64,000 nt of DNA from Roseateles koreensis (GTDB lineage: Bacteria > Pseudomonadota > Gammaproteobacteria > Burkholderiales > Burkholderiaceae_C): contig NZ_JAQQXS010000008.1 of assembly GCF_028595305.1 (NCBI RefSeq), positions 124,001 through 188,000 on the forward strand, given 5' to 3'. The notes beneath the pieces are model-generated. The model was not told where the DNA came from. It did no database searches and was given only the letters and a program-made list of their open reading frames with translations. Below, in pieces: positions 39,457 through 47,974 of this stretch. The translations under genes and the position numbers were made by a program. The first letter of the stretch is position 1, and each line of letters begins with the position of its first letter.

Positions 39457-39870
39457 TCATGGGGTGTCTCCCTCGTCAAGAATTTGTTTGAACAATTGCA
39501 GGGCTTGTTCGGGCTTGAGTTCCAACTCACGTGCCTGCCGGGCGGCTTGCTCCAGGCTGGGCCGCAAGAGTTCGACGCGTGAGGTGGTGGACTGCGCACG
39601 CTTGTGCTGGGGCGCGATGCGCATGGCCAAGCCGCGCCGTCGTTCAAGCAGACCCTCGCTCTCCAGAAGGCTGTAGGCCTTGGAGATGGTCATGGGGTGC
39701 ACCGCCAGGGCTTGCGCCAGCTCTCGCACGGACGGAATTTCTTGGCCCGCCACCAACTGCCCGCTGGCCACGCGGCGGCGCAGTTGTTCCGTCAACTGGC
39801 GATAGATGGGTTCGGTTGAGCCCGTGTTGACGCTGAGAAAGTTGGAGTTTGGCTTCAAGTCGTCCACCAT
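39457..39870 (-). CDS. GntR-family repressor, YtrA subfamily
   Basis: A 137-residue protein with a winged helix ([40 protein letters not shown]) and a short C-terminal dimer region, the compact YtrA layout. Such regulators repress their own operon with ABC genes, often in response to cell-wall antibiotics. Its stop overlaps a start signal for the ATPase gene. The ATG directly abuts a 22-base operator-like palindrome that also contains the promoter, so the mRNA should be nearly leaderless. Confidence 0.93.
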   Translation of the reverse strand: MVDDLKPNSNFLSVNTGSTEPIYRQLTEQLRRRVASGQLVAGQEIPSVRELAQALAVHPMTISKAYSLLESEGLLERRRGLAMRIAPQHKRAQSTTSRVELLRPSLEQAARQARELELKPEQALQLFKQILDEGDTP

Positions 39871-39908
39871 GTGTATCGGTATAGTCGTACACGCGGACGG
39901 ACTGTCAA
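39871..39908 (-). promoter_or_regulatory. GntR operon promoter and operator
   Basis: On the minus strand a perfect TTGACA (-35, bases 39903-39908) is followed by a 17-base spacer and ACTATA (-10, 39880-39885). The palindrome GTGTA-N4-TATA-N4-TACAC (39871-39892) covers the -10 and touches the start codon. The predicted transcription start is near 39873, leaving a leader of about three bases. The symmetry suits GntR/YtrA binding and autorepression. Confidence 0.75.
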
Positions 39909-39917
39909 TCCCTTTCC

Positions 39918-39940
39918 AACCCGCCCATGAGGGGCGGGTT
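39918..39940 (-). terminator. Hairpin after the binding-protein gene
   Basis: AACCCGCC (39918-39925) and GGCGGGTT (39933-39940) form a perfect stem 20 bases beyond the stop of the minus-strand binding-protein gene and just ahead of the GntR promoter. The T-run on the minus strand is poor, so strength is uncertain. Confidence 0.5.
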
Positions 39941-39960
39941 TAAACAAGATTCAAAGGGGT

Positions 39961-40746
39961 TCAAGGACGACGAGCGGATGCTGGCTCGGTTGACTGCACT
40001 TGGGGCAATAAATTCAGGTCAAGGGGGAGACCTTGCTTTTTGTAGATTTCGTGCCAGCCCTCCACCCAGCGGCCGTCGCGCAGCCAGCGGTCGACCACCT
40101 GGCGCAAAGGTGCCTCAAAGCTGGCTTTGCTGGGGTGAAGCACTAGCACCAATTGGTCTTCAAACAGCGGTGGTTCGATTTTGCGAACCTGCTGATCCAG
40201 GCCGTTAGCAACCAGGTAGGCGAGTGCGTATCGTTCTTCGTCGATGACGGCGGGGGCGCGGCCTGCCATCAACATCTTGTACAGGCTTGGGCGCTGCCCG
40301 ATGGCCTTGGCGTCAAGTTGGTGTTCGGTGGCAAAGCGCTCGCTTTGGCTGTTGCCGTTCAAATAGATCAAGGGCTGTCTGAGCCAGTCCTCCCTCTTGC
40401 GGGTCGGGGCACTCTTGAGAACGAAGAGGTAGCCGCGGGTATTCATCACCGGGCCGATCGTGATCATGTTTTTTGGATAAATGGCCTTGACGATCGAATT
40501 TGCGCGAAGAATTTCCAGATCGACATTTCCCGCCAACAACTCATTGCGGGAACGGACGATTGGGAAGACGAAGGTTTTCGGCTCGAACCCCGCTTCTTTC
40601 GCAATGCTGCTGATCATGCCGAGAACCGGCGCATTGGCATCGCTGGCTGCAATCCGTAACTCAGGCATTGCGGCGCGGGCGCAGGCACATAACGCCAGCA
40701 GGGCGCTCAAAGCGATTGCAGCTCTTCGGAACTGACGCCACACCAT
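39961..40746 (-). CDS. Periplasmic solute-binding protein, family 3-like
   Basis: A 261-residue protein starting MVWRQFRRAAIALSALLALC with a signal peptide that may end at a Cys (a non-ideal lipobox). The body (ELRIAASDANAPVLGMISSI, GNVDLEILRANSIVKAIYP, LVLVLHPSKASFEAPLRQVV) follows the SBP_bac_3 fold used by polar amino-acid transporters and by sensors. No permease or ATPase for it is adjacent, so it may be an orphan binding or signalling protein. Confidence 0.8.
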   Translation of the reverse strand: MVWRQFRRAAIALSALLALCACARAAMPELRIAASDANAPVLGMISSIAKEAGFEPKTFVFPIVRSRNELLAGNVDLEILRANSIVKAIYPKNMITIGPVMNTRGYLFVLKSAPTRKREDWLRQPLIYLNGNSQSERFATEHQLDAKAIGQRPSLYKMLMAGRAPAVIDEERYALAYLVANGLDQQVRKIEPPLFEDQLVLVLHPSKASFEAPLRQVVDRWLRDGRWVEGWHEIYKKQGLPLDLNLLPQVQSTEPASARRP

Positions 40747-40915
40747 GGACTTTCTCAATTATGTGTTTCCGCCATGCTGACTTGAGGGGGGCATGACGGT
40801 TGTCTCAATATTCATGCGGCTATGCCCTGTAGTTAGAAGGTTAGCAGCTTGTTCGCTTTTCGTCTTGGTCTGCATGCCACAGGGTGTGCGTTGCCCATGA
40901 TGCGATGATTCGACC

Positions 40916-42703
40916 ATGTCCCGTCGAACTGCACCCATGCTTACCCGTCCCCACGCTCTGTTGCCGGTGCCCTGGCCCGCCTTTTTTGTCATGCTTCTGG
41001 CCTGTGTTGTGCCACCTTTGCTGGCTTTCAACCTGTCGCCTTCAGCCACCTTGTTCAACCAGTTGGCAGCCCTGGCGGGATGGGGCAGCGTTTTGATATT
41101 GTTGGCGGGCGCCGCGCCGCGCCTGCGCCCCAGTGCGGCCCTGGTGGCGATGCTGATGCTGGCATTGGCGCCGATGGTTTCGCATTTCTGGACCGGCCTG
41201 CCTTTGTCATTGGCGCTCTCGAACACGGCCTTGCTGGGGGGCGCCACCTTGCTGCTGATGGCCGGGGAAGGCGCCAGCCCGGGTGCCCGCTTGGCGTGGT
41301 TTGAAATCTTGTGTTGGGGTTTGCTGCTGGCAGGGCTGCTCAGTGTGGTGGTGAGCGTGGTGCAGGTGTTTGTGCCGCAATGGGCCGACGGCACCGTCAT
41401 TGCGCGCAGCGGGGTGCCGGGGCGGGCGGTAGGCAATATGCGTCAGCCCAACCATCTGGCCAGCCTTTTGATGTGGTCATGCGTGGCGGCCGTCTACCTG
41501 GTGGAGGCCGGCACGCGGCGCCTGCCGTTGGGCCGGGTCTGGGTTTTGGGTTTGCCCGCCGTGCTGGCGGCGTTGATTTTTGCGGTGGTGTTGAGTGGCT
41601 CCCGTACCGGGGTGATTGGGGTGCTGATTTTGGCGATTTGGGGTGCCCTGGACCGCCGCATGCTGCGCGCCTCGCGCCTGGCTTTGCTAGCCACCCCTGT
41701 CATGCTGGGCTTGTGCTGGGGCGGGGTGGCCCTGTGGTCGGCCAGCAGCGGCCATGCGTTGGGCGTGGAGTCGCGCTTGGCCGAGGGCGCAGGGTCGCCG
41801 GCACGGCTGGCTATTCTTGCCAACAGTTGGGCGCTGTTGAAGCACAACCCCTTGTGGGGGGTGGGCTGGGGTGAGTTCAATCTGGCGTGGACCTTCAGCG
41901 AGTTTGCGCAACGCCCGGTGGCATTTTTCGACCACTGCCACAACCTGCCCATGCAGTTGGCGGTGGAGTTGGGCCTGCCGGTTAGCTTGACGATCTTGGG
42001 CTTGCTCAGTTGGTCTTTGTGGCGTGCGTTTTGTTTGAGCACCCAGGCCTCGGACGTTGGGCTGGCGGTGATGCGCCGATGCGCCTTCATGCTGGTGCTG
42101 ATGATTGGCCTGCACAGCCTGCTGGAGTACCCGCTCTGGTACGCCTACTTTCTGCTGCCGACGGCATTCGCTTTTGGTCTGGCGCTGGGCGATGACGATG
42201 AACCGCAAGTCACGGCTGTTGCCACCCCCTCGTCCGCTGGTGTGGCCTTGGCACCGCTGTTGGGCCTGGGCGGTATGGTCTTGGCGCTGGGGGTCGTCTT
42301 TGCCGTGTGGGACTACCACCGCGTGGTGGTGATCTACGCACCGGGCGCAAACGCTGCGCCGCTGGCCGAGCGTATCAGCCTGGGCCAGCGCTCGGTGTTT
42401 TTCTCAACCCAGGCCGACTACGCCGCAGCCACCAGCCTTGAGTCTGGCCCCGAGGCGCTGGCCGCAGCCCGGCGCAGCGGCCATCAGCTCATTGATGCGC
42501 GTTTGATGATGGCCTGGGCCAAGTCGCTGCATGCGGTGGGCGACGATGACAAAGCCCGTTATGTGGTCGATCGCTTGCGTGAGTTCCACAACGCCAGCGC
42601 CGCTGGTTTTTTGGGTGAATGCGAGGTGCCGGAGTTGACATCGCTGCAGCTCTTTCAGTGCCAGGCAGGCCCGCAAACCCTGGATTGGCGCGCCCTGCGT
42701 TAA
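40916..42703 (+). CDS. PglL/Wzy-type O-oligosaccharyltransferase
   Basis: A 595-residue inner-membrane protein with about 12 helices. The segments VGNMRQPNHLASLLMW, VLSGSRTGVIGVLIL and GWGEFNLAW followed by HCHNLPMQLAVELGLP match the Wzy_C/PglL_A families. The long periplasmic C-terminal domain fits Wzy_C_2. Such enzymes transfer glycan from a lipid carrier to proteins, often type IV pilin. No pilin or glycan-assembly genes are adjacent, so the acceptor is unknown and an O-antigen ligase role cannot be excluded. Confidence 0.85.
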   Translation: MSRRTAPMLTRPHALLPVPWPAFFVMLLACVVPPLLAFNLSPSATLFNQLAALAGWGSVLILLAGAAPRLRPSAALVAMLMLALAPMVSHFWTGLPLSLALSNTALLGGATLLLMAGEGASPGARLAWFEILCWGLLLAGLLSVVVSVVQVFVPQWADGTVIARSGVPGRAVGNMRQPNHLASLLMWSCVAAVYLVEAGTRRLPLGRVWVLGLPAVLAALIFAVVLSGSRTGVIGVLILAIWGALDRRMLRASRLALLATPVMLGLCWGGVALWSASSGHALGVESRLAEGAGSPARLAILANSWALLKHNPLWGVGWGEFNLAWTFSEFAQRPVAFFDHCHNLPMQLAVELGLPVSLTILGLLSWSLWRAFCLSTQASDVGLAVMRRCAFMLVLMIGLHSLLEYPLWYAYFLLPTAFAFGLALGDDDEPQVTAVATPSSAGVALAPLLGLGGMVLALGVVFAVWDYHRVVVIYAPGANAAPLAERISLGQRSVFFSTQADYAAATSLESGPEALAAARRSGHQLIDARLMMAWAKSLHAVGDDDKARYVVDRLREFHNASAAGFLGECEVPELTSLQLFQCQAGPQTLDWRALR

Positions 42704-42741
42704 TTTGCGCTAAGGCGCCGGTTACGCGGGTAGGTCGGCGT

Positions 42742-43224
42742 TCACGGCGCCGACCAGTCCCCCGACTTGCCGCCATGCTTTTCGACCACGCGGATCTGGC
42801 CCATGACCATGCCGCGATCGACCGCCTTGCACATGTCGTAGATGGTCAGCAGGCCGATTTGCACGGCCGTCAGCGCCTCCATTTCAACCCCGGTGCGCCC
42901 GAGCGTTTCAACCTGAGCGCTGCAGTTCACGATATTGTTGGGAGCATCCACCTTAAATTCCACGCTCACCCGGGTGAGGGGCAGTGGATGGCAAAGTGGG
43001 ATCAAGTCCGCCGTGCGTTTGGACGCTTGAATCGCGGCGATGCGCGCAATGCCAAGCACGTCGCCTTTTTTGGCCGTGCCGCTGGTGATCAGCGCCAGCG
43101 TGGCGGGCAGCATCTGGATCTGCCCGGTGGCGCGGGCAATGCGGTGCGTGACGTCTTTGGCGGCAACATCCACCATATGGGCTTGGCCTTGGGCGTCAAA
43201 ATGGGTGAGTTGTGCGCGGGTCAT
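42742..43224 (-). CDS. moaC: Cyclic pyranopterin monophosphate synthase
   Basis: A 160-residue MoaC starting [20 protein letters not shown]. Active-site segments are [35 protein letters not shown] and [11 protein letters not shown]. It makes cyclic pyranopterin in molybdenum cofactor synthesis, acting after MoaA. It is convergent with the oligosaccharyltransferase gene and divergent from the BepA-like protease. No other moa genes lie in the window. Confidence 0.97.
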   Translation of the reverse strand: MTRAQLTHFDAQGQAHMVDVAAKDVTHRIARATGQIQMLPATLALITSGTAKKGDVLGIARIAAIQASKRTADLIPLCHPLPLTRVSVEFKVDAPNNIVNCSAQVETLGRTGVEMEALTAVQIGLLTIYDMCKAVDRGMVMGQIRVVEKHGGKSGDWSAP

Positions 43225-43389
43225 GGCATTGAATTTCTGGGTTCAGCAACAATCAAGCAGTGATTGGGAAACGATACTGGCCGCATCATAGTGAGTGCTG
43301 CTTTGCCAGCACTTGTCGGAGATTTCTCTTTGTTGAAGCAAAACCGGTTTTTTAGTGCGTCCGGCTTTCATGGCCGGTCGCGCCGCGCC

Positions 43390-44967
43390 ATGCCGTCGAG
43401 ATTCGTGGTCAGCACGCTGGCTGCTGTACTTTGGGTGACAAGCCCGCCGGGGCTTCAGGCGCAGGTTAATTTGCCCACGCTGGGCGACTCGGTTTCGCAA
43501 GATCTCGACGTGGGCGCAGAGCGCCGGTTCGGCGATCAGATCATGCGGCAAATCCGCCCTGATCCGGACTTCATTGACGACCCCATCCTGCTGGAGTATG
43601 TGCAGAACATCTGGGCGCCCTTGGTGGCGGCCGGTGTCCGCTTGGGCAATATCAGCGACGAGACGCGGGATCGTTTTGCCTGGGAAATTTTTCTTGTGCG
43701 CGACAAGAGCGTCAACGCTTTTGCCTTGCCGGGCGGCTTTGTCGGGGTGCATCTGGGCCTGATCGCGATGACGGTTTCACGCGATGAGCTGGCCTCGGTG
43801 CTGGGGCACGAAATGTCGCACGTGACCCAGCGCCATATTGCGCGGCGCATTGCTGGTGATTCACGCAACAACTTGCTGGCCACAGCCGCCATGATCGCAG
43901 GCTTGATCGTCGCCGCGCGCAGCGGCAGCATTGATGGGGCCAATGCGGCCATCGTGGGCAGCCAAGCGGCTGCGGCTGCGGCCTCTTTGAGTTTTTCGCG
44001 CGATATGGAGCGTGAGGCCGACCGTGTGGGTTTCAACGTGATGTCGCAGGCGGGCTTTGCGCCAGCGGGCATGCTCAGCATGTTCGAGCGGATGGAACAG
44101 GCCTATCACCTGATGGATGCGGGCAACTACCCCTACTTGCGCTCTCACCCGCTGACCAGCGAGCGCATTGGCGATGCGCGCACGCGCTTGGGTACCGAGG
44201 CTTTTGTGCGGCCCCTTGGCTTGGCCGAGCACGCATTGATGGCCGCCCGCGCCCGCGTGTTGATGGACCCGCGGGCGGAGGCCTGGGCGCAATTGCAGAA
44301 CCTGGACGCCGGTGTTCGCGACACCAGTACCAAGGCGGGTGGTAAGGGGTTTGAGCAGCTCGGTGCGCGCTATGCCGCTGCCTTGGCGTCGATCAAGATG
44401 CGTGATTTTGGGCGTGCTGAAAATGCGTTGCGCAGCGCTGAACTCACGCTGGACTTGCTGGGCGAAGACGCGCGGGCGCGGCGTGATTTGCGCTATTTGC
44501 GAGCTGAGCTGGCGCAGGCCAAAGGCCAGGCGGCGGACGGCTTTGCCGCACTCGCCCCGCTGGCCGGCGAGCGCTCACGGGCGTTGTTGCTGCAGCGCGC
44601 GCAACTGGCCATGGTAGACAGCACCGGCCTGGCGTCGGCACGCCAGGTGGCTGAAGACCTGCAAACCTATGTGAGCCTGGTGCCCCATGACGCTGGCGCC
44701 TGGGCGCAATTGGCGCAACTTTGGGACCGCCTGCAGCAACCCCTTCGAGCCGTGCGGGCGCAAGGTGAGGTGCGCGCAGCCATGGGTGATTTGAATGGCG
44801 CGATCGATCGCCTGCGTTCAGGTTTGCGGCAATCGGGCGGGCGGGATGCTGACCAGATTGAAGCGGCGGTGATCGACTCGCGCCTGCGCGCCCTCACCTA
44901 TGAGCGCCGCCAACTGCTGGCCGAGTTGTACCCCCGCGGCGCGCCACCGGGGGCCGAGTTGCCTTGA
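43390..44967 (+). CDS. BepA/YfgC-like M48 protease with TPR domain
   Basis: The ATG at 43390 (MPSRFVVSTLAAVLWVTSPP) opens a signal peptide ending LQAQ. The 525-residue protein has the zinc motif VLGHEMSHVTQRHIARR with ligand Glu in MEREADRVGF, then a C-terminal TPR-like region from about residue 310. The architecture equals E. coli BepA, a periplasmic protease and chaperone for outer-membrane proteins and LptD. It is distinct from the shorter M48 protein at 33.5-34.5 kb. Confidence 0.92.
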   Translation: MPSRFVVSTLAAVLWVTSPPGLQAQVNLPTLGDSVSQDLDVGAERRFGDQIMRQIRPDPDFIDDPILLEYVQNIWAPLVAAGVRLGNISDETRDRFAWEIFLVRDKSVNAFALPGGFVGVHLGLIAMTVSRDELASVLGHEMSHVTQRHIARRIAGDSRNNLLATAAMIAGLIVAARSGSIDGANAAIVGSQAAAAAASLSFSRDMEREADRVGFNVMSQAGFAPAGMLSMFERMEQAYHLMDAGNYPYLRSHPLTSERIGDARTRLGTEAFVRPLGLAEHALMAARARVLMDPRAEAWAQLQNLDAGVRDTSTKAGGKGFEQLGARYAAALASIKMRDFGRAENALRSAELTLDLLGEDARARRDLRYLRAELAQAKGQAADGFAALAPLAGERSRALLLQRAQLAMVDSTGLASARQVAEDLQTYVSLVPHDAGAWAQLAQLWDRLQQPLRAVRAQGEVRAAMGDLNGAIDRLRSGLRQSGGRDADQIEAAVIDSRLRALTYERRQLLAELYPRGAPPGAELP

Positions 44968-44990
44968 GGAGGGGGTAGCACACCTTTGCC

Positions 44991-45347
44991 TCAATCAACC
45001 GAGGGAAACAACCGCTCCATCACTACGTCGATCATCATGCCGCACAGGCTGTAGATCAGCGAGCCGATCAGCGCCGCGGTGAAGTTGGCCACCACAAATC
45101 CACCCATCAAATAGGCGGCCGCCCAGAACATCAAGGCGTTGATGACAAACAAGAAGAGCCCCATGCTGATTACGGTAACCGGCAAGGTCAGCAGGACCAG
45201 AACCGGCCGCAGCAAGGTGTTGAGCAGGCCGAGCACCAGGGCCGCGATCAGCGCAGATGTGAAGTTAGCGATCACCACGCCCGAATAGAGATGCGCCACC
45301 AGCAGCAAGGCACCGGCCAGCAAGCCCCAACGAATCAAAGTTTTCAT
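44991..45347 (-). CDS. Small four-helix membrane protein (phage holin 4 superfamily)
   Basis: A 118-residue protein starting MKTLIRWGLLAGALLLVAHL with four hydrophobic helices (LIAALVLGLLNTLLRPVLVL; LTLPVTVISMGLFLFVINAL). This is the Phage_holin_4_2 (PF04020-like) pattern, common as a chromosomal gene without any prophage. The role is unknown. It is convergent with the BepA-like gene. Nothing around it suggests a phage. Confidence 0.88.
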   Translation of the reverse strand: MKTLIRWGLLAGALLLVAHLYSGVVIANFTSALIAALVLGLLNTLLRPVLVLLTLPVTVISMGLFLFVINALMFWAAAYLMGGFVVANFTAALIGSLIYSLCGMMIDVVMERLFPSVD

Positions 45348-45567
45348 AGACCTCTTCCCCTTATTTTTCATGGTTGAGTCTGGCCGCAGGCTTCAGTTGC
45401 CGCTGTAAGACGCAGATGCAAGCGTAATGCATCCGCATGACCTGACTTGGCTTGGTGATTCGATGAGCTGTCAGACGGCGTTGCGTGCCAAGTGTCACAC
45501 CGGTTGGAGGCTTATGTGTGCCAGGCGCTGCTTGGCGAACCTGTCAACGGGCATAATGCGAAGCTTC

Positions 45568-45711
45568 CGAAAGGGGAGTAGCTACGTGGTGTGTTCAAGC
45601 CCTGACACACCTCGGCGGTCGCCCGTCAACACGGTGCTTGAGAAAGCATCCGGGCCCCGCGACTGGGTTTGAGCGTGCATCGCTCGGTACCTGTTTCGCA
45701 AGACTTTTCGA
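45568..45711 (+). promoter_or_regulatory. yybP-ykoY (manganese) riboswitch
   Basis: The 452-base gap before the Alx-like gene contains AAAGGGGAGTAGC (45570-45582), the signature of the yybP-ykoY aptamer. It is followed by a hairpin (GGTGTG/CACACC), the second conserved loop in CCGTCAACACGG (45623-45634) and a closing GCAAGACTTTTCG (45699-45711) that can pair with the 5' CCGAAAG. A -10-like CATAAT (45552-45557) lies just upstream, although no good -35 accompanies it. The class binds Mn2+ and controls TerC, Alx and MntP genes, as found here. The first 200 bases of the gap show nothing else. Confidence 0.88.
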
Positions 45712-45799
45712 CCTGTTCCTGATGCGCGTCCCTTCCAGAGTTTGGTTGGGCTGCGTGCGGGCTTGTTCGGTCGTTCCTTGTGCAATCAGGAGACTCTCA

Positions 45800-46765
45800 A
45801 TGAGTACGGTAGCGCCTTTGTGGCTGTGGTTTTTCTTTGCGGGCTCGGTGCTCGCCGCCCTGTTCGTCGATTTCGTGGTGCTGCGCAAGCAAGGTGCCCA
45901 CGAGGTGTCCGTCAAGGAGGCCGTCCAATGGTCCGCGGTCTGGGTGGCCCTGAGCATGGCCTTCAATGGTTTGTTCTGGTGGGCGGTGAAAGACTCAACC
46001 GGCGATGTGGCGCTGGCCAACGCCAAGGCCCTGGAGTTTTTGACCGGCTATCTCATCGAGAAATCGCTAGCGGTCGACAACATCTTTGTCTTCCTGATGA
46101 TCTTCACCTACTTCGCCGTGCCCGTGGCCTATCAGAAGCGGGTGTTGATGTTCGGCATCATCGGCGCCATTGTGCTGCGCACCGCCATGATTCTGGTGGG
46201 GGGCTGGCTGATCGCTGAATTCCACTGGGTGCTCTATCTCTTTGGTGCGTTCCTGCTGCTCACAGGCATCAAGATGTGGTGGGCTGCGGGACAGGAGCCC
46301 GACCTGGAAGCCAACCCCGCGCTCAAACTGCTGCGCCGAACGCTGCCGGTGAGTGCTAACTTTGACGGCGAGCGGTTTTTCACCGTTGCACAAGGCAAGA
46401 AGATGGCCACACCGCTGCTGTTGGTGATTGCGCTGGTGGGCATGACGGACGTGATCTTTGCGGTTGACTCGATTCCGGCGATCTTTGCGATCACCAGCGA
46501 TCCGTTCATCGTGCTGACGTCCAATATCTTCGCCATCCTGGGCTTGCGAGCCATGTACTTTTTGCTCAGCGCAATGGCCACCCAATTCCACTTGCTCAGT
46601 TATGGGTTGGCGGTCATCCTTGTCTTCATCGGCAGCAAGATGATGTTGATCGATGTGGTGAAGATTCCGGTGTTTGCCTCGCTGGGCGTGGTTGTCATGA
46701 TCCTTGCCATCACCATGGTCTGGAGCGTGCGCACCGCGCCTAACATCCAATCTGACCGCTCTTGA
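45800..46765 (+). CDS. alx: Alx/TerC-family membrane protein
   Basis: The ATG at 45800 follows a clear CAGGAGACT ribosome site. The 321-residue, roughly nine-helix protein has LIEKSLAVDNIFVFLMIFTY and GMTDVIFAVDSIPAIFAIT, the two TerC repeats each with an acidic residue and Asn or Ser in the membrane. The layout with GIKMWWAAGQEPDLEANP matches E. coli Alx, implicated in manganese export. The yybP-ykoY riboswitch in its leader supports Mn2+-dependent control. Confidence 0.92.
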   Translation: MSTVAPLWLWFFFAGSVLAALFVDFVVLRKQGAHEVSVKEAVQWSAVWVALSMAFNGLFWWAVKDSTGDVALANAKALEFLTGYLIEKSLAVDNIFVFLMIFTYFAVPVAYQKRVLMFGIIGAIVLRTAMILVGGWLIAEFHWVLYLFGAFLLLTGIKMWWAAGQEPDLEANPALKLLRRTLPVSANFDGERFFTVAQGKKMATPLLLVIALVGMTDVIFAVDSIPAIFAITSDPFIVLTSNIFAILGLRAMYFLLSAMATQFHLLSYGLAVILVFIGSKMMLIDVVKIPVFASLGVVVMILAITMVWSVRTAPNIQSDRS

Positions 46766-47019
46766 AGGGGTGGCGTGAGCCGCTGACGTGTCTGTAAAAA
46801 GGCCTGCAGTTCACCCCAAGTGATGCGGGTGCGCGACACCCAGGGTAAACAAGGGTCATTTCCTTGTGCGATAGGGCCCGCTTCCTCTATGAAAGCCTTC
46901 TCAATGCCAGAGGGGCGCAGTACCATTGCCCTCGCTAGGTGCTAGAGAGAATTGAAGGCTTATGCGGTCTTCACCCAGGCCCGGCACATCAACAACGTTT
47001 TGTGATGGAGAGAATTGAA

Positions 47020-47448
47020 ATGGCAACTGCGAAGAAGGCCGCGCCCGCTACAAAAGTGGCAGCGGCAACCAAGGCCCCAGCGGCTAAAAAGGCAGCCGTG
47101 AAGGCTGCGGCTCCGGCGAAGAAAGCAGCCCCCGCGAAGAAGGTTGCAGCCGCTGCCAAGGCTCCTGCAGCCAAGAAGGCTGCGACGCCCGCCAAGAAGC
47201 GCACGCCCAACGCTGCTTTCATGAAGGCACTGACCCCGAGCGCTGCATTGGCCGCGATCGTCGGCGCAGCCCCGCTGCCCCGTACGGACGTGACCAAGAA
47301 GGTCTGGGAGTACATCAAGAAGCACAAGCTGCAAGACGAAGTGCAAAAGCGCGTCATCGTGGCCGATGCTGCGCTGAAGGAAATCTTCGGCAAGGCCAAG
47401 GCCGACATGTTCGAGATGACCAAGCTGATCAACAGCCACCTGAAGTAA
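47020..47448 (+). CDS. SWIB/MDM2-domain protein with histone H1-like tail
   Basis: The ATG at 47020 (MATAKKAAPATKVAAATKAP) follows a GGAGAG site. The 142-residue product has an N-terminal tail of about 65 residues of Lys/Ala/Pro repeats, like bacterial histone H1 homologues. A complete SWIB domain follows (LPRTDVTKKVWEYIKKHKLQ, then IVADAALKEIFGKAKADMFEM). SWIB domains are eukaryotic chromatin modules also found in Chlamydia and some proteobacteria. The tail suggests nucleoid binding. A terminator follows. Confidence 0.93.
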   Translation: MATAKKAAPATKVAAATKAPAAKKAAVKAAAPAKKAAPAKKVAAAAKAPAAKKAATPAKKRTPNAAFMKALTPSAALAAIVGAAPLPRTDVTKKVWEYIKKHKLQDEVQKRVIVADAALKEIFGKAKADMFEMTKLINSHLK

Positions 47449-47498
47449 TGCGTCAGCTCGACGCCGGTCTTTCGGGGCTGGCGGGCGATGCAGGTCTG

Positions 47499-47523
47499 GC
47501 CCGGCCTTGTTGCCGGGCTTTTT
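47499..47523 (+). terminator. Rho-independent terminator after the SWIB gene
   Basis: GCCCGGC (47499-47505), a six-base loop and GCCGGGC (47512-47518) are followed by TTTTTGCTTTTT. It lies 50 bases past the stop and separates the SWIB gene from the convergent receiver gene. Confidence 0.9.
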
Positions 47524-47563
47524 GCTTTTTGGCCCAGTCAGGCCGCGTATCAAGCCACAGGCA

Positions 47564-47974
47564 TCAAGCCGGCTGGGTCAGCAAGGGGGTCTGCAGATGA
47601 GATTGCAGCAGCGTCACGAATCGACGCACCTCGATGGGCTTGGGCCAGTAGTCGCAGAACCCGGCATTCTTGGCCGCTTCGATGGTGGCAAGATCGTCGT
47701 CGGCGGAGAGGGCCACGCAGCGCAGCGTTTCCAGGTGCGGGTCGCGTTGTAGGCGTCGCCGCAACTCCAGGCCGCTGGTGTCCGGCAGGTTCATGTCGAT
47801 CAGCGCCAACACGGGAATCGGGCCGGCTTGCAGCAGTTGGAGCGCCTCGGCACCCGTTTCAGCGCAAATCAGCTGCCAGTCGGGCAGGTGCCGAAATACC
47901 TCTTCCATCAGGACGATGTTGATGCGGTCGTCCTCGACATAAAGCACTCGCTGCGGTGCTGAATCCTGCTGCAT
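47564..47974 (-). CDS. Single-domain response regulator
   Basis: A 136-residue receiver protein: acidic pair in RVLYVEDDRINIVLMEEVF, phosphoacceptor Asp in LALIDMNLPDTSG, and the conserved Lys in YWPKPIEVRRFVTLLQ. It has no output domain, so it probably relays or scavenges phosphate, or acts by protein contact. No histidine kinase is adjacent; the nearest is the hybrid sensor kinase at 52.5 kb. Confidence 0.92.
   Translation of the reverse strand: MQQDSAPQRVLYVEDDRINIVLMEEVFRHLPDWQLICAETGAEALQLLQAGPIPVLALIDMNLPDTSGLELRRRLQRDPHLETLRCVALSADDDLATIEAAKNAGFCDYWPKPIEVRRFVTLLQSHLQTPLLTQPA

Noticed and set aside
44991-45347. Holin-like protein as a sign of prophage
   Set aside because: No other phage gene, integrase or attachment repeat is near; the family is common as a chromosomal gene.
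46600-46926. Minus-strand frame over the end of the Alx gene
   Set aside because: No family match, and most of it is antisense to a clear membrane protein.
46945-47019. Direct repeat GAGAGAATTGAA (46945-46956 and 47008-47019) as a mobile-element mark
   Set aside because: Only 12 bases, and the second copy is simply the ribosome site of the SWIB gene; no element lies between.
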